From Trichobilharzia szidati (taxonomy: Eukaryota > Platyhelminthes > Trematoda > Strigeidida > Schistosomatidae): a stretch of 64,000 nt of DNA. The notes under the pieces are model-generated. The model was not told the DNA's origin. It did no database searches and saw nothing but the letters and a program-made list of their open reading frames with translations. The first letter of the stretch is position 1. Every line of letters starts with the position of its first letter. Positions 39,651 through 50,091 of the stretch are shown here, piece by piece. The position numbers were made by a program, and so were the translations under genes. The stretch spans positions 2,887,204 through 2,951,203 of the forward strand of contig OX235273.1 of NCBI GenBank assembly GCA_944472155.2, in the 5' to 3' direction.

Positions 39651-40375
39651 AAACAGACAGAGAGTACTGGTGAGCTGATTAGTTCTTGTTTGGAATTTAC
39701 TAACATCTTGAATCCCCTTTACATAAGAATTTTTGTGGTGAATACTTATGCAAGAAAAACAAATTCTCAAGTATTCGGTGGAAGGAAGTTGACTGAATTC
39801 AAGATAGATATCAACACGAATTGATGTCAATTAGAGGGAATCACTAAAATCCAGGAAATACTGTGACTCTTCAGCAGTATTGTAATTAATCCACAATCTA
39901 CACAAATCTTATAATCTGAATATCAATCGCCAACTCACTGATAGTTACTTGATGGATTCCCCAAAGCTTCGCTGGAAAGTCATGATCAGTGGGACCCACC
40001 ACGCCAAGATATGAAGTCAATGATCCTCGAAGAGACTGGAGAAGGCAACGCTATTTCACGAGTTGAAAAGAATTAAAATTCAGGGCCATTAGATTCCGGC
40101 TCAAGTGGCTGAATGGTCAGCAAACCAGGTCTCATAACCAGAAGCTCCTGGCTTCGATTTCCGAGGGTGGGGGCATGGGTGTACACTTCTTAATAGTCCG
40201 AAGCAAGGACGAAAAGTTGTCCACTTCTCTTTGGTTTCCAGTGATCTCTCTAACTGATGTTGACTTGTGACTTGTGCAGTTATGACTGCACTAGTGATCG
40301 CAACCAAAAGCTTCAGGTTACAAGGCGAACCTGTCAACCATTCAGTCAGTGGGTTAGAATCCATGAGACATAACA
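39651..40375. mobile_element. SINE-H fragments in both orientations
   Basis: 39651-39850 has minus-strand 3' pieces ('agagtactggtgagctgatt', 'gaattgatgtcaattagagg'). 39960-40270 is a plus-strand copy with A region 'caagtggctgaatggtcagc', a decayed B box ('ggcttcgatttccg') and 'gaagcaaggacgaaaagttg', 'tccacttctct'. 40275-40375 is another minus-strand piece. All are worn. Confidence 0.6.
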
Positions 40376-40379
40376 TCTG

Positions 40380-40767
40380 TCAGCAGCCGCGATTTACCGC
40401 CATCTCAATCGATTGCTATCGATGAGCAGCTATACTTACACCCAACATGGTGGATACCACCTTTCCATGACGTCGTATTACACCTTTAGGATTTCTTTTC
40501 TGCAGCTAGTAGACAGTGACTATCTTTGAAGCGATATCTGCTGGGGTTCACTTTTCTTCTAGAGTCAGCAAGGGAAATGAATGTAAGCATATTTAGCTAA
40601 AAATGTTTCTGATGACAAGAATCATATATTCCTGATTTCATTGAAACTACTAACAAGCATGTTACGTCATTATCATTTACGGCGGTCTGTTTAAATTAAT
40701 TGGGCTACCTGAATTTCCATCTAATAAAATGCTTAAAATCTTCAACATTTCTTATTATTTCAATCAA
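40380..40767. other. No gene seen
   Basis: Nothing recognised. Confidence 0.5.
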
Positions 40768-41292
40768 CAGCACTCAGCATCAAAAATAAGATCCGGATTT
40801 TCAACTCCAATGTAAAGTCAGTGCTACTCACTATGCGGATCAGAGACTTGCACTGAGCGTCATAAAGACCACCACAAACAAACTACAGACCTTCATTAAC
40901 AGTTGTCTTCACTCAATACTACTCAAGATCAGATGGCCAGCCAGAAAAGATCAGCAACAGAGATCTCTGGCATTGAGCAAACCAACCAGGAACCGATTGT
41001 GAAACAAATATACAGGAAGAAATGGAGATGGATTGGCTGGCCATACTCTGAGGAAACAATGCATCAAGTGACATCAATAGACTAGCCATCGCTCGAGTGG
41101 AACCTAAAATGAGAAGCGGCGAGTTTGTCGTCAGTGCAAGGGTGACTTGGAGGTGGTCATGTGAAGAGGAGATGAAAGTGTGTGGGCAGACATGGAACCA
41201 GGTGAAAACTCTAGCAGAGAATCGAACGCAATGGAGACGCACGGCTGAGTCCCTATATTCCTCTAGGAATTAAAGGAAACAATAATAATAAT
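40768..41292 (+). mobile_element. RTE-clade LINE, 3' end
   Basis: 'agcactcagcatcaaaaata' start (STALSIKNKIRIFNSNVKSV in broken frames), SSLNTTQDQMASQKRSATEI, KKWRWIGWPYSEETMHQVTS, then MKVCGQTWNQVKTLAENRTQ, WRRTAESLYSSRN stop, short 3' UTR and AAT tail. The order matches 63370-63890. 5' truncated. Confidence 0.85.
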
Positions 41293-41334
41293 ATCAGCTG
41301 ACCACAACATGAACTTACACACACATAATTAACT

Positions 41335-41470
41335 TTCAACGAAATACCGTGCAGTTCTTGAAGGAAATGAGGGAGAAATATACAGAAACGGTTCTCTCGT
41401 CATTTGGAACAACACCATGTCACGTGAAATACTTCAGAATATCACGTTATATGTAAATCCTCTACTAAGA
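41335..41470 (+). repeat. Unclassified dispersed repeat, copy 3
   Basis: 'gtgcagttcttgaaggaaat', 'gagggagaaatatacag', 'ccatgtcacgtgaaatactt' align with 6112-6215 and 26885-27010. Confidence 0.5.
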
Positions 41471-41599
41471 TAAATATTTTAGAACTAATTAAGCTGAAAA
41501 TTTCTGCACTATCTATTCACATCTGTTTGTAATAAAGCTTCATATTATTAATATTACGTTTACGAGAATATTAAGTTTATTAACTATCTATGGACATCT

Positions 41600-42460
41600 T
41601 TAGGTTAACCAAAACGAACCACCCTTACCCAGCCTTCGCTATCCAAACGTATCACCGAACACTTACCAGTATGGTTTAACGAAGGAGAAAATCGATGCCC
41701 CCGAAGCTTTATCTTAGAACATCTGATAGATTCTGGACACCAAGCTACACCCCCAAACAAACTTCAAAGTTGTCTACAGAATACGAAGCAGTCTTCCTAA
41801 AAGTGTACGAATCAAACTTCTTCAAACTGCAGAGGCAATGGCGATTCACTTGCTAAGTCCTGAACTCTGCATACAGAAGAAGTTCGATCAATCACTACAC
41901 TTGCAATGGACGTAATCTATCTTAATACCCGACAGGTAAATTATATTTATTTCTGTCTGTCTTTTCATTAGTATTATTTTGTCTTTTTCTATTGTAATAT
42001 TTTACATTTTCAACCTTTCTGTTCTCTATCCCCACCCGATTTAATTTCTGCACTTCATTACCTCTGTTACTGACTTGACCAACGCTCAATTTCTAGTCAC
42101 TTATGTTACGTCATCCAATTTATTTGATCAGTCTTAGTCCTAATTTAAATGGCATTATTCTCTACCTGTAATTACCTCTGTTGTTATCTTGACCTAAGTT
42201 ATTAATTCAATCTTACTTTAGTTGCTGTCTGATTAACCTTGTTTCTATATTAGATCATTCTTGTATTACCTAATTAATTACCTAAACTTGACAAACCTCA
42301 TGTACACATACACACACAAATAGTTATATATAAATGCGATTGTACAGCTATGTGAATGAATTCGCCGGCGAAAAGAGTCTCTTCGCTGAACGTCTTCTCT
42401 TTTTCATATGACTCAATGGGGATTTTTAAGCTACTTAAACGTTGCAAAAACCATAAATTG
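41600..42460 (+). mobile_element. PLE endonuclease C-terminus, UTR and tail
   Basis: Frames: SKRITEHLPVWFNEGENRCP, RSFILEHLIDSGHQATPPN, then shifted KVVYRIRSSLPKSVRIKLLQ, TAEAMAIHLLSPELCIQKKF, DQSLHLQWT stop near 41913. 3' UTR, then a hammerhead-like tail 42340-42400: 'gtacagctatgtgaatgaat', 'tcgccggcgaaaagagtctc', 'ttcgctgaac'. Stem II CGCC/GGCG is good but the core is TATGTGA. Related to 46968-49760. Confidence 0.75.
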
Positions 42461-42564
42461 ACAGAACTTTAAAAATTCACTGGTCACTGAAGTTCAGCCC
42501 ATTGTCTGAGTGATGTAATCAATGGGCTTACGTCGAAACCTGAAGGTACTGGATCCCATCCTTC

Positions 42565-42725
42565 TTGATTATGATTATTATTACTTTTTCCTTTAGTTCC
42601 TAGAGGAATATAGGGCTTCAGCCGCACGTCTCCATTGCGTTCGGTTGTCACCTGTCTCAGCATTTTCACCTGGCTCCACATCTGCTCACATGTGTTCATC
42701 TCCTCTTCACATGACCTCCTCATCC
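42565..42725 (-). mobile_element. RTE-clade LINE, short 3' end
   Basis: Minus strand: 'aggatgaggaggtcatgtga', 'agaggagatgaacacatgtg', then the NRTQWR… end and 'gaagccctatattcctctag', tail with AATAAT. About 160 bp only. Confidence 0.75.
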
Positions 42726-42794
42726 TTCCTGATAGGTTCGTTAAATGTGTACTTCTGATGAAGCCCAAGAATAGGATGAAACAACTATTCAATT
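42726..42794 (+). mobile_element. SINE-H ribozyme fragment
   Basis: 'gtgtacttctgatgaagccc', 'aagaataggatgaaacaact'. A CTGATGA and a GAAA remain. Its right edge is the TSD of the next PLE. Confidence 0.55.
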
Positions 42795-43906
42795 TTGATA
42801 GAGAAAGAAAGACCAGATTTGCAGTATAAAATGTACGACAGGGCCAGAAAGTTATGTTCGCCCAACAAGATAGAAGAAGAATTAAGCTTTGTTGAAAAAT
42901 GCCTTAAGGAAAACGGGTATCCAAAAGGATTTATCCTAAAGTACAGCAAAGAAAGAGATGAGAAAGAGAAGTATCCAACAGTTGAAAAGAAGAAAGTGTT
43001 CATTTGCCTCCCAATTCAAAGGAGAAGCAGTATCACAAAAGATTGAAAAGAGGATGAAAGGAACAATAAAGAGATGCTTCCCTGCAGCCAATCTGGTGAC
43101 ACTATACAGCACTACATGCTCTATAAGCCAATCGAAATTGGAAAAATACCCTGTTGATGTTAACTCCAACTGCATTTATAAATTTACGTGCACCTGAGGC
43201 AGCAAGTACATTGGAAGATGAGAAAGAAGGGCTTCTGTCCGGTTTTCAGAGCATATTCCAACAAACTTATGCTTAAAAGGAAGCAGATATTTACAAAGTG
43301 CAATTACCAGACACCTTGTGGATACGGGCCATTTTGTTGAGATTTCCAAATCCTTCAAAATATTAAACATACAAAGGACAGCGAATCTACTACGATTTGC
43401 TGAAGCAATTGCAATCGAACGTCTCAGACCAAACTTATGCACACAGAAAGAGAGTGTAGTCAATCTCTCACTCCCTTGGTAACCATATCACTTTCATTAC
43501 ACTGATTACTCATACACACTAGTGAGCTCAACTCACTAAGCAAGTTTTCAAATTGATGAACTTTGACCTTGTTGAATTGCCATGTTGACACTGTTTATTA
43601 CATTTTTCTGTTTTCTGTCTTCTCTCACCCTCCCCTTCTTTTCTTTTTTCATAGTTTGATAGTATATAAATTGATGGTAACTTAAACTACAAAATTTTAA
43701 TCCTTATATTCCGGATGCGTTTATCTTAAAATGCTTTCTGTATTACCTTTCAAACAATGAAGTATGAAATGTTATTATTTATAACCATTGTAATTTCAGG
43801 TTGTTTGCAGCTGATGAGAACCTGTGAAATAGAATGATATCATTTTATACTGCAAATCTGGTCTTTCTTTCTCTATCGAAATTTATCAAGGGAACCAAAT
43901 GTATGA
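42795..43906 (+). mobile_element. Penelope-like element with inverted end and 12-bp TSD
   Basis: Left end 42797-42832 is the reverse complement of the right end (43853-43890: 'ctgcaaatctggtctttctt', 'tctctatcgaaattt'). Direct repeat 'aactattcaatt' (42783-42794) and 'aactattcgatt' (43907-43918), one mismatch. Coding remnant: DRARKLCSPNKIEEELSFVE, KCLKENGYPKGFILKYSKER (thumb), then shifted NCIYKFTCT-stop-GSKYIG, FSEHIPTNLCLKGS, ITRHLVDTGHFVEISKSFKI, RFAEAIAIERLRPNLCTQKE, NLSLPW. Intact hammerhead at 43804-43856. Confidence 0.85.
43804..43856 (+). ncRNA. Hammerhead ribozyme in a PLE tail, well paired
   Basis: Stem I 'tttgcag' (43804-43810) pairs fully with 'ctgcaaa' (43850-43856). Core CTGATGA (43811-43817), stem II 'gaacctgt' (short, G-U closing), GAAA (43826-43829), stem III of nine pairs across 'atagaatga' and 'tatcattttat' (43829-43848). 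Cleavage expected after A43849 (AUA). The best hammerhead by pairing in the window. Confidence 0.85.
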
Positions 43907-43918
43907 AACTATTCGATT

Positions 43919-44246
43919 CTCTAAATGATCCTGATTCAAGACGAAATCTATATTGGGAGAAAATCAAAGTATTCCTATAAAGCCATTTTTATTTTCTAAA
44001 AAAAATCAATAATAGAAATTTAAAAAATTCAATTTGTATTTGATTTAGATGCCACTTAAATAAATCATAAATAAATAGAGATATAATTCATTGATAATTA
44101 TGCTCCACCCATTGATCTAATCGATTTTCTTTTTTCTTCTTTTTATAAATGAAGAGTGATAATTACTCAAATATAGAAATCAGAGTTAATAGTTACACCC
44201 TTATTACAAATTATTATCTCACACACCTTTAGAAATCTGTTAATTA
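43919..44246. other. No gene seen
   Basis: Very AT-rich; nothing recognised. Confidence 0.5.
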
Positions 44247-44705
44247 TTATATTATTATTATTGTATCCTTTAATTCCTAGAGGAACATAGGGCTTCAGCC
44301 GAACTTCTCCATTGAGTTCGGTTCTCTGCTAGAGTCTTCACCTGACTCCATGTCTGCCCACACGTTTTCATCTCCTCTTCACATGACCTCCTCCAAGTCA
44401 CCCACCCTCGCACTGACGACCAACTTGCCGCTTCCCTTCCATGTTCCACTCTAGCAATGGCTTGTCTGGTGATGTCACTTGATGGTTTCCTCAGAGTATG
44501 GCCCATCCATCTCCATTTCTTCCTGCCTATTTGTTTCACAATCGGTTCCTGGTTGGTTGGCTCCCAGAGATCTTTGTTGCTGATCTTTTCTGGCTGGCCA
44601 TCTGATCTTGAGTAGTATTGAGCGAAGACAGTTGTTGATGAAGGTCTGTAGTTTGTTTGAGATGCTCTTTATGACGCGCAGTGCAAGTCTCTGATCCGTA
44701 TAGTA
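44247..44705 (-). mobile_element. RTE-clade LINE, 3' end
   Basis: Minus-strand frame 44539-44270: MKQIGRKKWRWMGHTLRKPS, SDITRQAIARVEHGREAASW, RSCEEEMKTCGQTWSQVKTL, AENRTQWRSSAEALCSSRN stop. Upstream the QTTDLHQQLSSLNTTQDQMA block. The C-terminal 89 codons are open, and the 3' UTR and (AAT)n are clean, so this is a fairly young copy. 5' truncated at about 44705. Confidence 0.85.
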
Positions 44706-44988
44706 GCGCAGTAATCGAAAAGCGCGCGAGATTGTGATTAATCAGAAATCTGTTGAAGTGAATTGATAATGTTCATGTGTATGTATACAAGGTATGTGGG
44801 CGATATTTTGTGACCTTCATCAATTGTTACAGATATTTTAACAGTGTCACTAACTGAAATAGTATGCTACATATTCGAAAATATTGATTCAAAGGGGATA
44901 AACATTGATTAGTATATCCACTGATTATTTGCAGGAATTCTTGTTGAAATGCAATCGAATGTCTAATTCTCTTGTAATAATGAAATAT
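44706..44988. other. No gene seen
   Basis: AT-rich flank of the PLE; the 13-bp TSD 'aataatgaaatat' of that element is at 44976-44988. Confidence 0.5.
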
Positions 44989-45014
44989 TTAAAACAATTT
45001 GTCCCTTTTAGATG

Positions 45015-45199
45015 TTTGGATAGCGTTTTAAGAAGACGGAGATTATCTGAAAAATGTGATGTATTTCCGCTATACATTTCGAACAATCTGATCACACATT
45101 TACTTGTCAAGTCGATATATATGAAAAAGTTAAATTAAACAAAGTGACAGAAAATGGATTTAGGAATGATTAACACAACGTTTGGTAATCCAATCAAAT
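45015..45199 (+). repeat. PLE inverted terminal repeat, left
   Basis: Pairs with 46764-46949. Includes 'agaagacggagattatctga' (45030-45049) and 'atttacttgtcaagtcgata'. A diverged fragment of the same sequence is at 17925-18035. Confidence 0.85.
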
Positions 45200-46740
45200 T
45201 CCAAGCCGATGTTCCTTCTGATGATATCAGAAAATTCTCACTTAGTAAAACTTCGTGGCATGGACGTTATCGACAAACAGGAGTTTAATTCCTTGAAACC
45301 CATGCGATCTGACTTTCCAAACCTCTATGGATTACCCAAAATTCATAAGGTTGATAATCCATTACGGCCAATTCTTTCAATGTGTAACTCTCCTACACAT
45401 AAATTAGCAAAATGGTTAGCTGATATTTTAAGTCCAGTACGCAATGAATTATGTAAGTTTACTTTGAAAGATACATTTGAACTTGTTGACTGTCTTGTAG
45501 ATATGAACATAAAAGATAGGAAAATGTATTCATTTGATGTTAATTCTTTGTTTACTAATGTACCATTGGTTAAGACTGTTGATATTCTTTGTGACTATAT
45601 ATCTTCTAGTTGTTTTTCATTTCCTTTTCCTTTATCTTATTTGAAAGATTTATTACTATTATGAACTAACAACGTCCATTTCACGTTTGAAGGTGAACAT
45701 TTTAGACAAGTGGATGGCGTTGCTATGGGGAGTCCATTAGGACCTTTATTAGCGGACGTTCACATGTCTTATGTTGAGAACTTGTCCCTTGATTTGATTA
45801 CTAAATTGCCCTTCTATAGGAGATATGTAGATGATATCATTTTGATATGCGACTATCATGAGGATGCGAGTCATCCATTAGACAGATTTAACTCTGTACA
45901 GAATCATATTAGTCTTACATGCGAGGAAGAAAGTCGCAACCAGCTTGCATTTTTAGACATAATTCTAAGTCGAAGAGATGATGGTTCAATAAGACGATCG
46001 ATCTACAGAAAGCCCACTTGGACAGGGCAGTACCTTAAGTTTACAGTTTCTGTCCATTACAGTATAAGAGAGGCTTGGTGAAATGTCTATTTAAGAGGAC
46101 TCAACGTATCTGTACGGCTAATGTTATAGACAAAGAAAACGAAATATTGATGGATACTCTTGTTGAAAACGGATATCCTTTAAAATTTTTAAACAGGTGT
46201 AGAAGTCAATTAATCTCTAAACCTACAATCCATAATGCGCCAAAGAAAAATGTTTTCATCAAATTACCATATAATGGGGAAATAAACAGTAGGATTTTGA
46301 GACAAAGGTTGAATTCGATCATCCGTAGAACCTACTATGCAGCCCAGCTTGTAATTGTCGAAAAGGCTAAAAATGTGCTTCACTGCATCCCTCAAAAGTG
46401 CATAAGTGATTATGTCACATCCCACACTATTTACCAAATTTCGTGTATGTGTTGTCACACATACATAGGGAGGAGTAATCGCGCTTTGCATGTGAGGGTG
46501 GGAAAGCATATCCCAAGATGGCTGGAAAAACAAATGAACTGTGAAAAACCAATAGATGCAGGTGTCAGACTATCAACTTCGTCTACCTAATAGAGATGAA
46601 CCATAAGATTAATGTCAACTCAGGCCTTAAGGTCATCTATAAAAAAGGTCACTGGTGCTTATTGAAATATGCCAAGGCTATAGCTACTCATAAACTTAAG
46701 CCTCCCCCCACTGTGTATACAAAAATAGATTATTATTACT
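45182..46740 (+). pseudogene. PLE RT-GIY-YIG gene with one stop and frameshifts
   Basis: Codons from about 45236 show the RT fingers: FPNLYGLPKIHKVDNPLRPI (residues 45-64 of the open frame), KWLADILSPV, YSFDVNSLFTNVPLV (116-130). A TGA at 45662-45664 interrupts; the same frame resumes with VDGVAMGSPLGPLLADVHMS (45711 on), YRRYVDDIILIC (YVDD at 45824-45835), AFLDIILSRR, SIYRKPTWTGQYLKF. A one-base shift near 46055 leads to the 46075 frame: thumb …ENGYPLKFLN, linker, TIYQISCMCCHTYIGRSNRA (GIY-YIG, residues 118-137), VGKHIPRWLEKQ. Another shift near 46560 and the C-terminus (GLKVIYKKG, AKAIATHKLKP) ends near 46740. No restored reading is given. Inactive. Confidence 0.9.
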
Positions 46741-46763
46741 CTTAACCTACCTTGGTAATCCTT

Positions 46764-46949
46764 ATTTGATTGGATTACCAAACGTTGTGTTAATCATTCT
46801 TAAATCCTTTTTTTGTCACTTTGTTTAATTTAACTTTTTCATATATATCGACTTGACAAGTAAATGTGTGATCAGATTGTTCGAAATGTATAGCGCAAAT
46901 ACATCACATTTTTCAGATAATTTCCGTCTTCTTATAACGCTATCCAAAA
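46764..46949 (-). repeat. PLE inverted terminal repeat, right
   Basis: Reverse complement of 45015-45199. Confidence 0.85.
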
Positions 46950-48009
46950 TAATGAAATATATCGACATTAGGATGGTATAACTAAGGGCTCACCACTGGC
47001 CCCGGTGTTTGCAGATTATTTCACGTAAAAAGTAGAAAACACATACGTAAAGATAATGACTGACTGTTTTGGGTTTCACAAGAGACAGGTGAAAGGTATA
47101 CTTTCATTGTCTCCAATAATGAGAAAAATTTGGAGGATATCCAGGACTTTTCCAACAGCTGCCAATCAGGAATTCATTTCATACTAGAGAAGGAATCTGA
47201 CATAAAAATATCTTTTCTGGACTTCCAGTTGACAAGACGTGAATAAGATGGAACACTAAAAAGATCCATCTACAGAAAGCCAAGAAGGAACGGAGAATTC
47301 ATTAACTTTCACAGCTGGGTGCCTGCATATTCAAAAAGGAACCTCATCCGTTCACTGATCCACCGAATCCGCAACATTTTCAGCCCTGACACTATGACAG
47401 AGGAGCTGAACACTCTGAAAAGACTCCTTCTTGAAAATGGCTCCTCTGAAAGTTTCATTACAAAATCCTTGAATGCTAAACCACTAAAACCGCTCATACT
47501 TTCTGATACTCTTTCAGAAATACTGAGAAATCGCCTGTCCCACTGCTCACTGAATAAAACCTTTTTCACCCCTGAAATCTAACTAAATTTCTCTACGAAA
47601 CCAGTGAACATGAACGCGGAGGATAAGCTACAACTTCTGGCCTCATAAACGTGCATCTATCAATTCACCTGCTTGTGTGCAGCTAGGTATCTCGGTCATA
47701 CCCAGCGTACACCATCCAAATGTATTACTGAATACCAATCCTCATGGTTTTATAAAGGAGAAGAAAAATCTCTCCCATCAGCAGCTTTATCCTAGAACAC
47801 TTGGTCGAATCTGAACACCAAGATAATCCACAAAGAAACTTCAAAGTTATTTACAGAATAAGTGGGAACCTTACTGAAAGATCAGGAATCAAATTTCTTC
47901 AAACCGCAGAAGCAGTGGCAATTCATGTATTGAATCCTGAACTCTGCATACAAAAGAGAAAGTTTATTCAGTCATTAAATCTGCAATGGACCTGATCTGC
48001 CTTAACATT

Positions 48010-48432
48010 TTATTTATTTATTTATTTAAACGCAGAAAAACTTGGTACAATATGGCACCAAGAAAGATGCGCCACACAATATTGTGTGAGGGCTGAGATA
48101 CTGCCCGGGCGCCCAGACCGAAGCAGGTGGTTTTCCTAAGGGACCACCCCCGAGCCTTTGACTTGGAGTCTAATCCGCAAGGCAGCGGAGCAGCGTCAGG
48201 AGCTGCGTTCCCATGGTTGCCGGTGACCCATATGGGTTCATACGCCATTTGATCCGATTGAATTCTGGAGCCCATGTACCCCATGGTAACTGCTTTTAGT
48301 CTAACCGCTATCCAAACAACCTTCCTGACATGGTAGGACCTGCAGGGACATGAATCCTAGCCAGTTTAGCTTGTTGGGTCACTGCGGCATTCAAGCCCGA
48401 CCACCATGGCAAGGTAGCAGTTATCGGTCGGG
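48010..48432 (-). mobile_element. Unclassified 423-bp element with (TAAA)n tail and 11-bp TSD
   Basis: Minus strand: starts 'gccccgaccgataactgcta', then 'gaagcagttaccatgg'-type sequence, a GC-rich body ('ctgcttcggtctgggcgccc') and ends 'ctgcgtttaaataaataaat'. Direct repeat 'gccttaacatt' at 47999-48009 and 48433-48443. An 88-codon minus-strand frame exists but has no recognisable domain. It shares a block with 31250-31700. Size and tail suggest a SINE or 5'/3' deleted LINE; I see no clear A or B box. Confidence 0.7.
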
Positions 48433-48604
48433 GCCTTAACATTGGATATGCATATTTTGTTTTATGTTTCTTAATTGTATTATTTCCTTCCCACACCTCT
48501 CATTAAATTTCCACCCCTTATTACCACTGTTGTTAACTTGACTCTACTTCAATCAATTTTATTCTAATTCTACTCAATGCCATCAATTATATGGCACCAC
48601 TCAA

Positions 48605-49470
48605 TATTATTATCATTATTGTTTCCTTTAGTTCCTAGAGGAACACAGGGCTTCAGCCCCACGTCTCCATCGCGTTCGGTCCTCAACCAAAGTTTTTACC
48701 TAGCTCCATATCTGCCTACATACTTTCATCTCCTCTTCGCACCACCTCCTACATGTCACCCTAGCACTAACGACAAACTCGCCGCCTCCCATTCGGGTTC
48801 CACTCGAGAAATGGCGTGGTGTGTGACGCCACTCATTTGATGGTTTGTCTTCTCAGAGTATGGCCACAATCCACCTCCATTTCTACCTGCATATTTACTA
48901 CAAAATTGGTTTCTGCGAGGTTGGTTTACTCCCAGAGATCCCTCCCTGTTGCCCATCTTTTCTCGCCAGTCATCTGATCTTGAGTAGTATTGAGCGAAGA
49001 CACCTGTTGATGAAGGTCTGTAGTTTGTTCGAAGTGCCATTCTCTGATCCATATAGAGTAGCACTGACTAACTTCATATTGGAGTTGAAAATCCATATCT
49101 TATTTTCATTTTTATGCTGAGTGCTCAGTGTTTTATTTATTTTTTATTTTTGATTACAGCTTGATTCCACACCGTATTTTCAGTACAAGTATGGAATTTT
49201 CAGCATGGATATCGGTGGCCCAAATTTACAGGCCGACCATAGATATCGGGTGTGCGTCGGCAGGGGATCGAACCCCGGACCATGTGCATGGTCGGCGAGA
49301 GTCCTAACCACTTTGCCACCGACGCACGTAGACTTGGTGAGAGTAATGAAGGCTTGCCTTGCTTTCCCGATCCTCACTGCTTTGATATCCTCGTCAGTTC
49401 CGTCCGCCTGTAGTTGAAACGATGCTTCCTAGGTTGGTCGGTAGGTAGGTAAAGGAGGTTCCTTCTTTCA
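48605..49470 (-). mobile_element. RTE-clade LINE, 3' end, interrupted by SINE-T
   Basis: Minus strand: the ELTDEDIKAVRIGKARQAFI-like block at about 49410-49345, then a SINE-T (49330-49125), then SALSIK…KIWIFNSNMKLVSA, RPSSTGVFAQYY (worn LQTFINRCLRSILL), RNGGGLWPYSEKTNHQMSGV, RVEPEWEAASLSLVLG and the 3' end 'gaagccctgtgttcctctag'. Flanked on both sides by a PLE 3' UTR. Confidence 0.8.
49125..49330 (-). mobile_element. SINE-T with private tail, inside an RTE LINE
   Basis: Minus strand: head 'gcgtcggtggcaaagtggtt', B box 'ggggttcgatcccctgccga', then 'acccgatatctatggtcggc', 'ctgtaaatttgggccaccga', 'gaatcaagctgtaatcaaaa' and an A-rich end. The head is shared with 10086-10304 but the body and tail are different. 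Confidence 0.85.
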
Positions 49471-49764
49471 GATTTCCGATTGTTTTCCGTTGTAGTTGTT
49501 GTCATTATTATTTTTACTTATATACTTATTTGATTTTATTTTGGTTTCCACCCGATTGGCGCTTTTAATATCATATACTTTATAATCTAAAAGAAATTGA
49601 CAATTCTGATAACACATCTTTGGAAATATTTCCATTTTTGCTAAGATAATTTATTATATATATGCAATTGTATAGCTTGAGAACGATTTCTCTGAACATC
49701 TTCTCTGTTATGTCACTCAGTGAGGATTTTTAAGTTAGTTTACAGTTGTCATCCGGCAATAAAA

Positions 49765-50091
49765 TTCACTCTCCAAATGGAAAACGAATCTAAAATTCTT
49801 TTTCTTGATATTGAATGAACATGAAGAACAGATAGAACCTTAAGAAGATCTGTCCTACAGCTAGATGTCTGTTGAATGCAAACAAAATTAAATTAAATCC
49901 TTTTCGGCTGGCATCCGACACATCTGTAGCCCTGACACTCTAGAAGAAGAATTAGATCTTCTAAAAGAAATCTTCATCTGAAATGGATACCCAACGAAAT
50001 TCATTGACAAGAACATCAAATCAATAGTTCAGAGAAAGGAAATATTATCTGTACCAACAAAAGAAAATTTGCATGAACTTTGATTTCAAAT
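49765..50091 (+). pseudogene. PLE thumb-region relic
   Basis: Broken frames with FLDIE, LRRSVLQ, then IRHICSPDTLEEELDLLKEI, NGYPTKFIDKNIKS and KKICMNFDFK. The last residues run in frame into the intact PLE, giving that frame a borrowed start codon at 50073. Confidence 0.7.

Larger units (their letters stand above)
44989..46947 (+). mobile_element. Penelope-like element with 185-bp inverted ends and 13-bp TSD
   Basis: 45015-45199 and 46764-46949 are reverse complements with few mismatches (for example 'acgtttggtaatccaatcaa' at 45179-45198). The left end has about 26 further bases. Direct repeat 'aataatgaaatat' at 44976-44988 and 46948-46960. RT and endonuclease lie between. No hammerhead core was found in these ends. 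The nearest thing to a full element here, missing only the N-terminal part of the protein. Confidence 0.85.
46968..49760 (+). mobile_element. Penelope-like element with three nested insertions
   Basis: Coding relic 46968-47995: GITKGSPLAPVFADYFT (RT), decayed palm, then frame 47319-47582 with HRIRNIFSPDTMTEELNTLK, RLLLENGSSESFITKS (thumb), then TCIYQFTCLCAARYLGHTQR (GIY-YIG, about 47650-47708), and frame 47801-47995 with NFKVIYRISGNLTERSGIKF, LQTAEAVAIHVLNPELCIQK, SLNLQWT stop. Its 3' UTR is split by an element at 48010-48432 and an RTE LINE at 48605-49470, the latter carrying a SINE-T. The UTR resumes at about 49490 and ends with a worn tail near 49670-49750 ('gcaattgtatagcttgagaa'). Several stops. 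Confidence 0.8.

Noticed and set aside
48018..48284. 88-codon frame in the 48010-48432 element as a protein
   Set aside because: No domain, and the element looks non-coding by size and tail.
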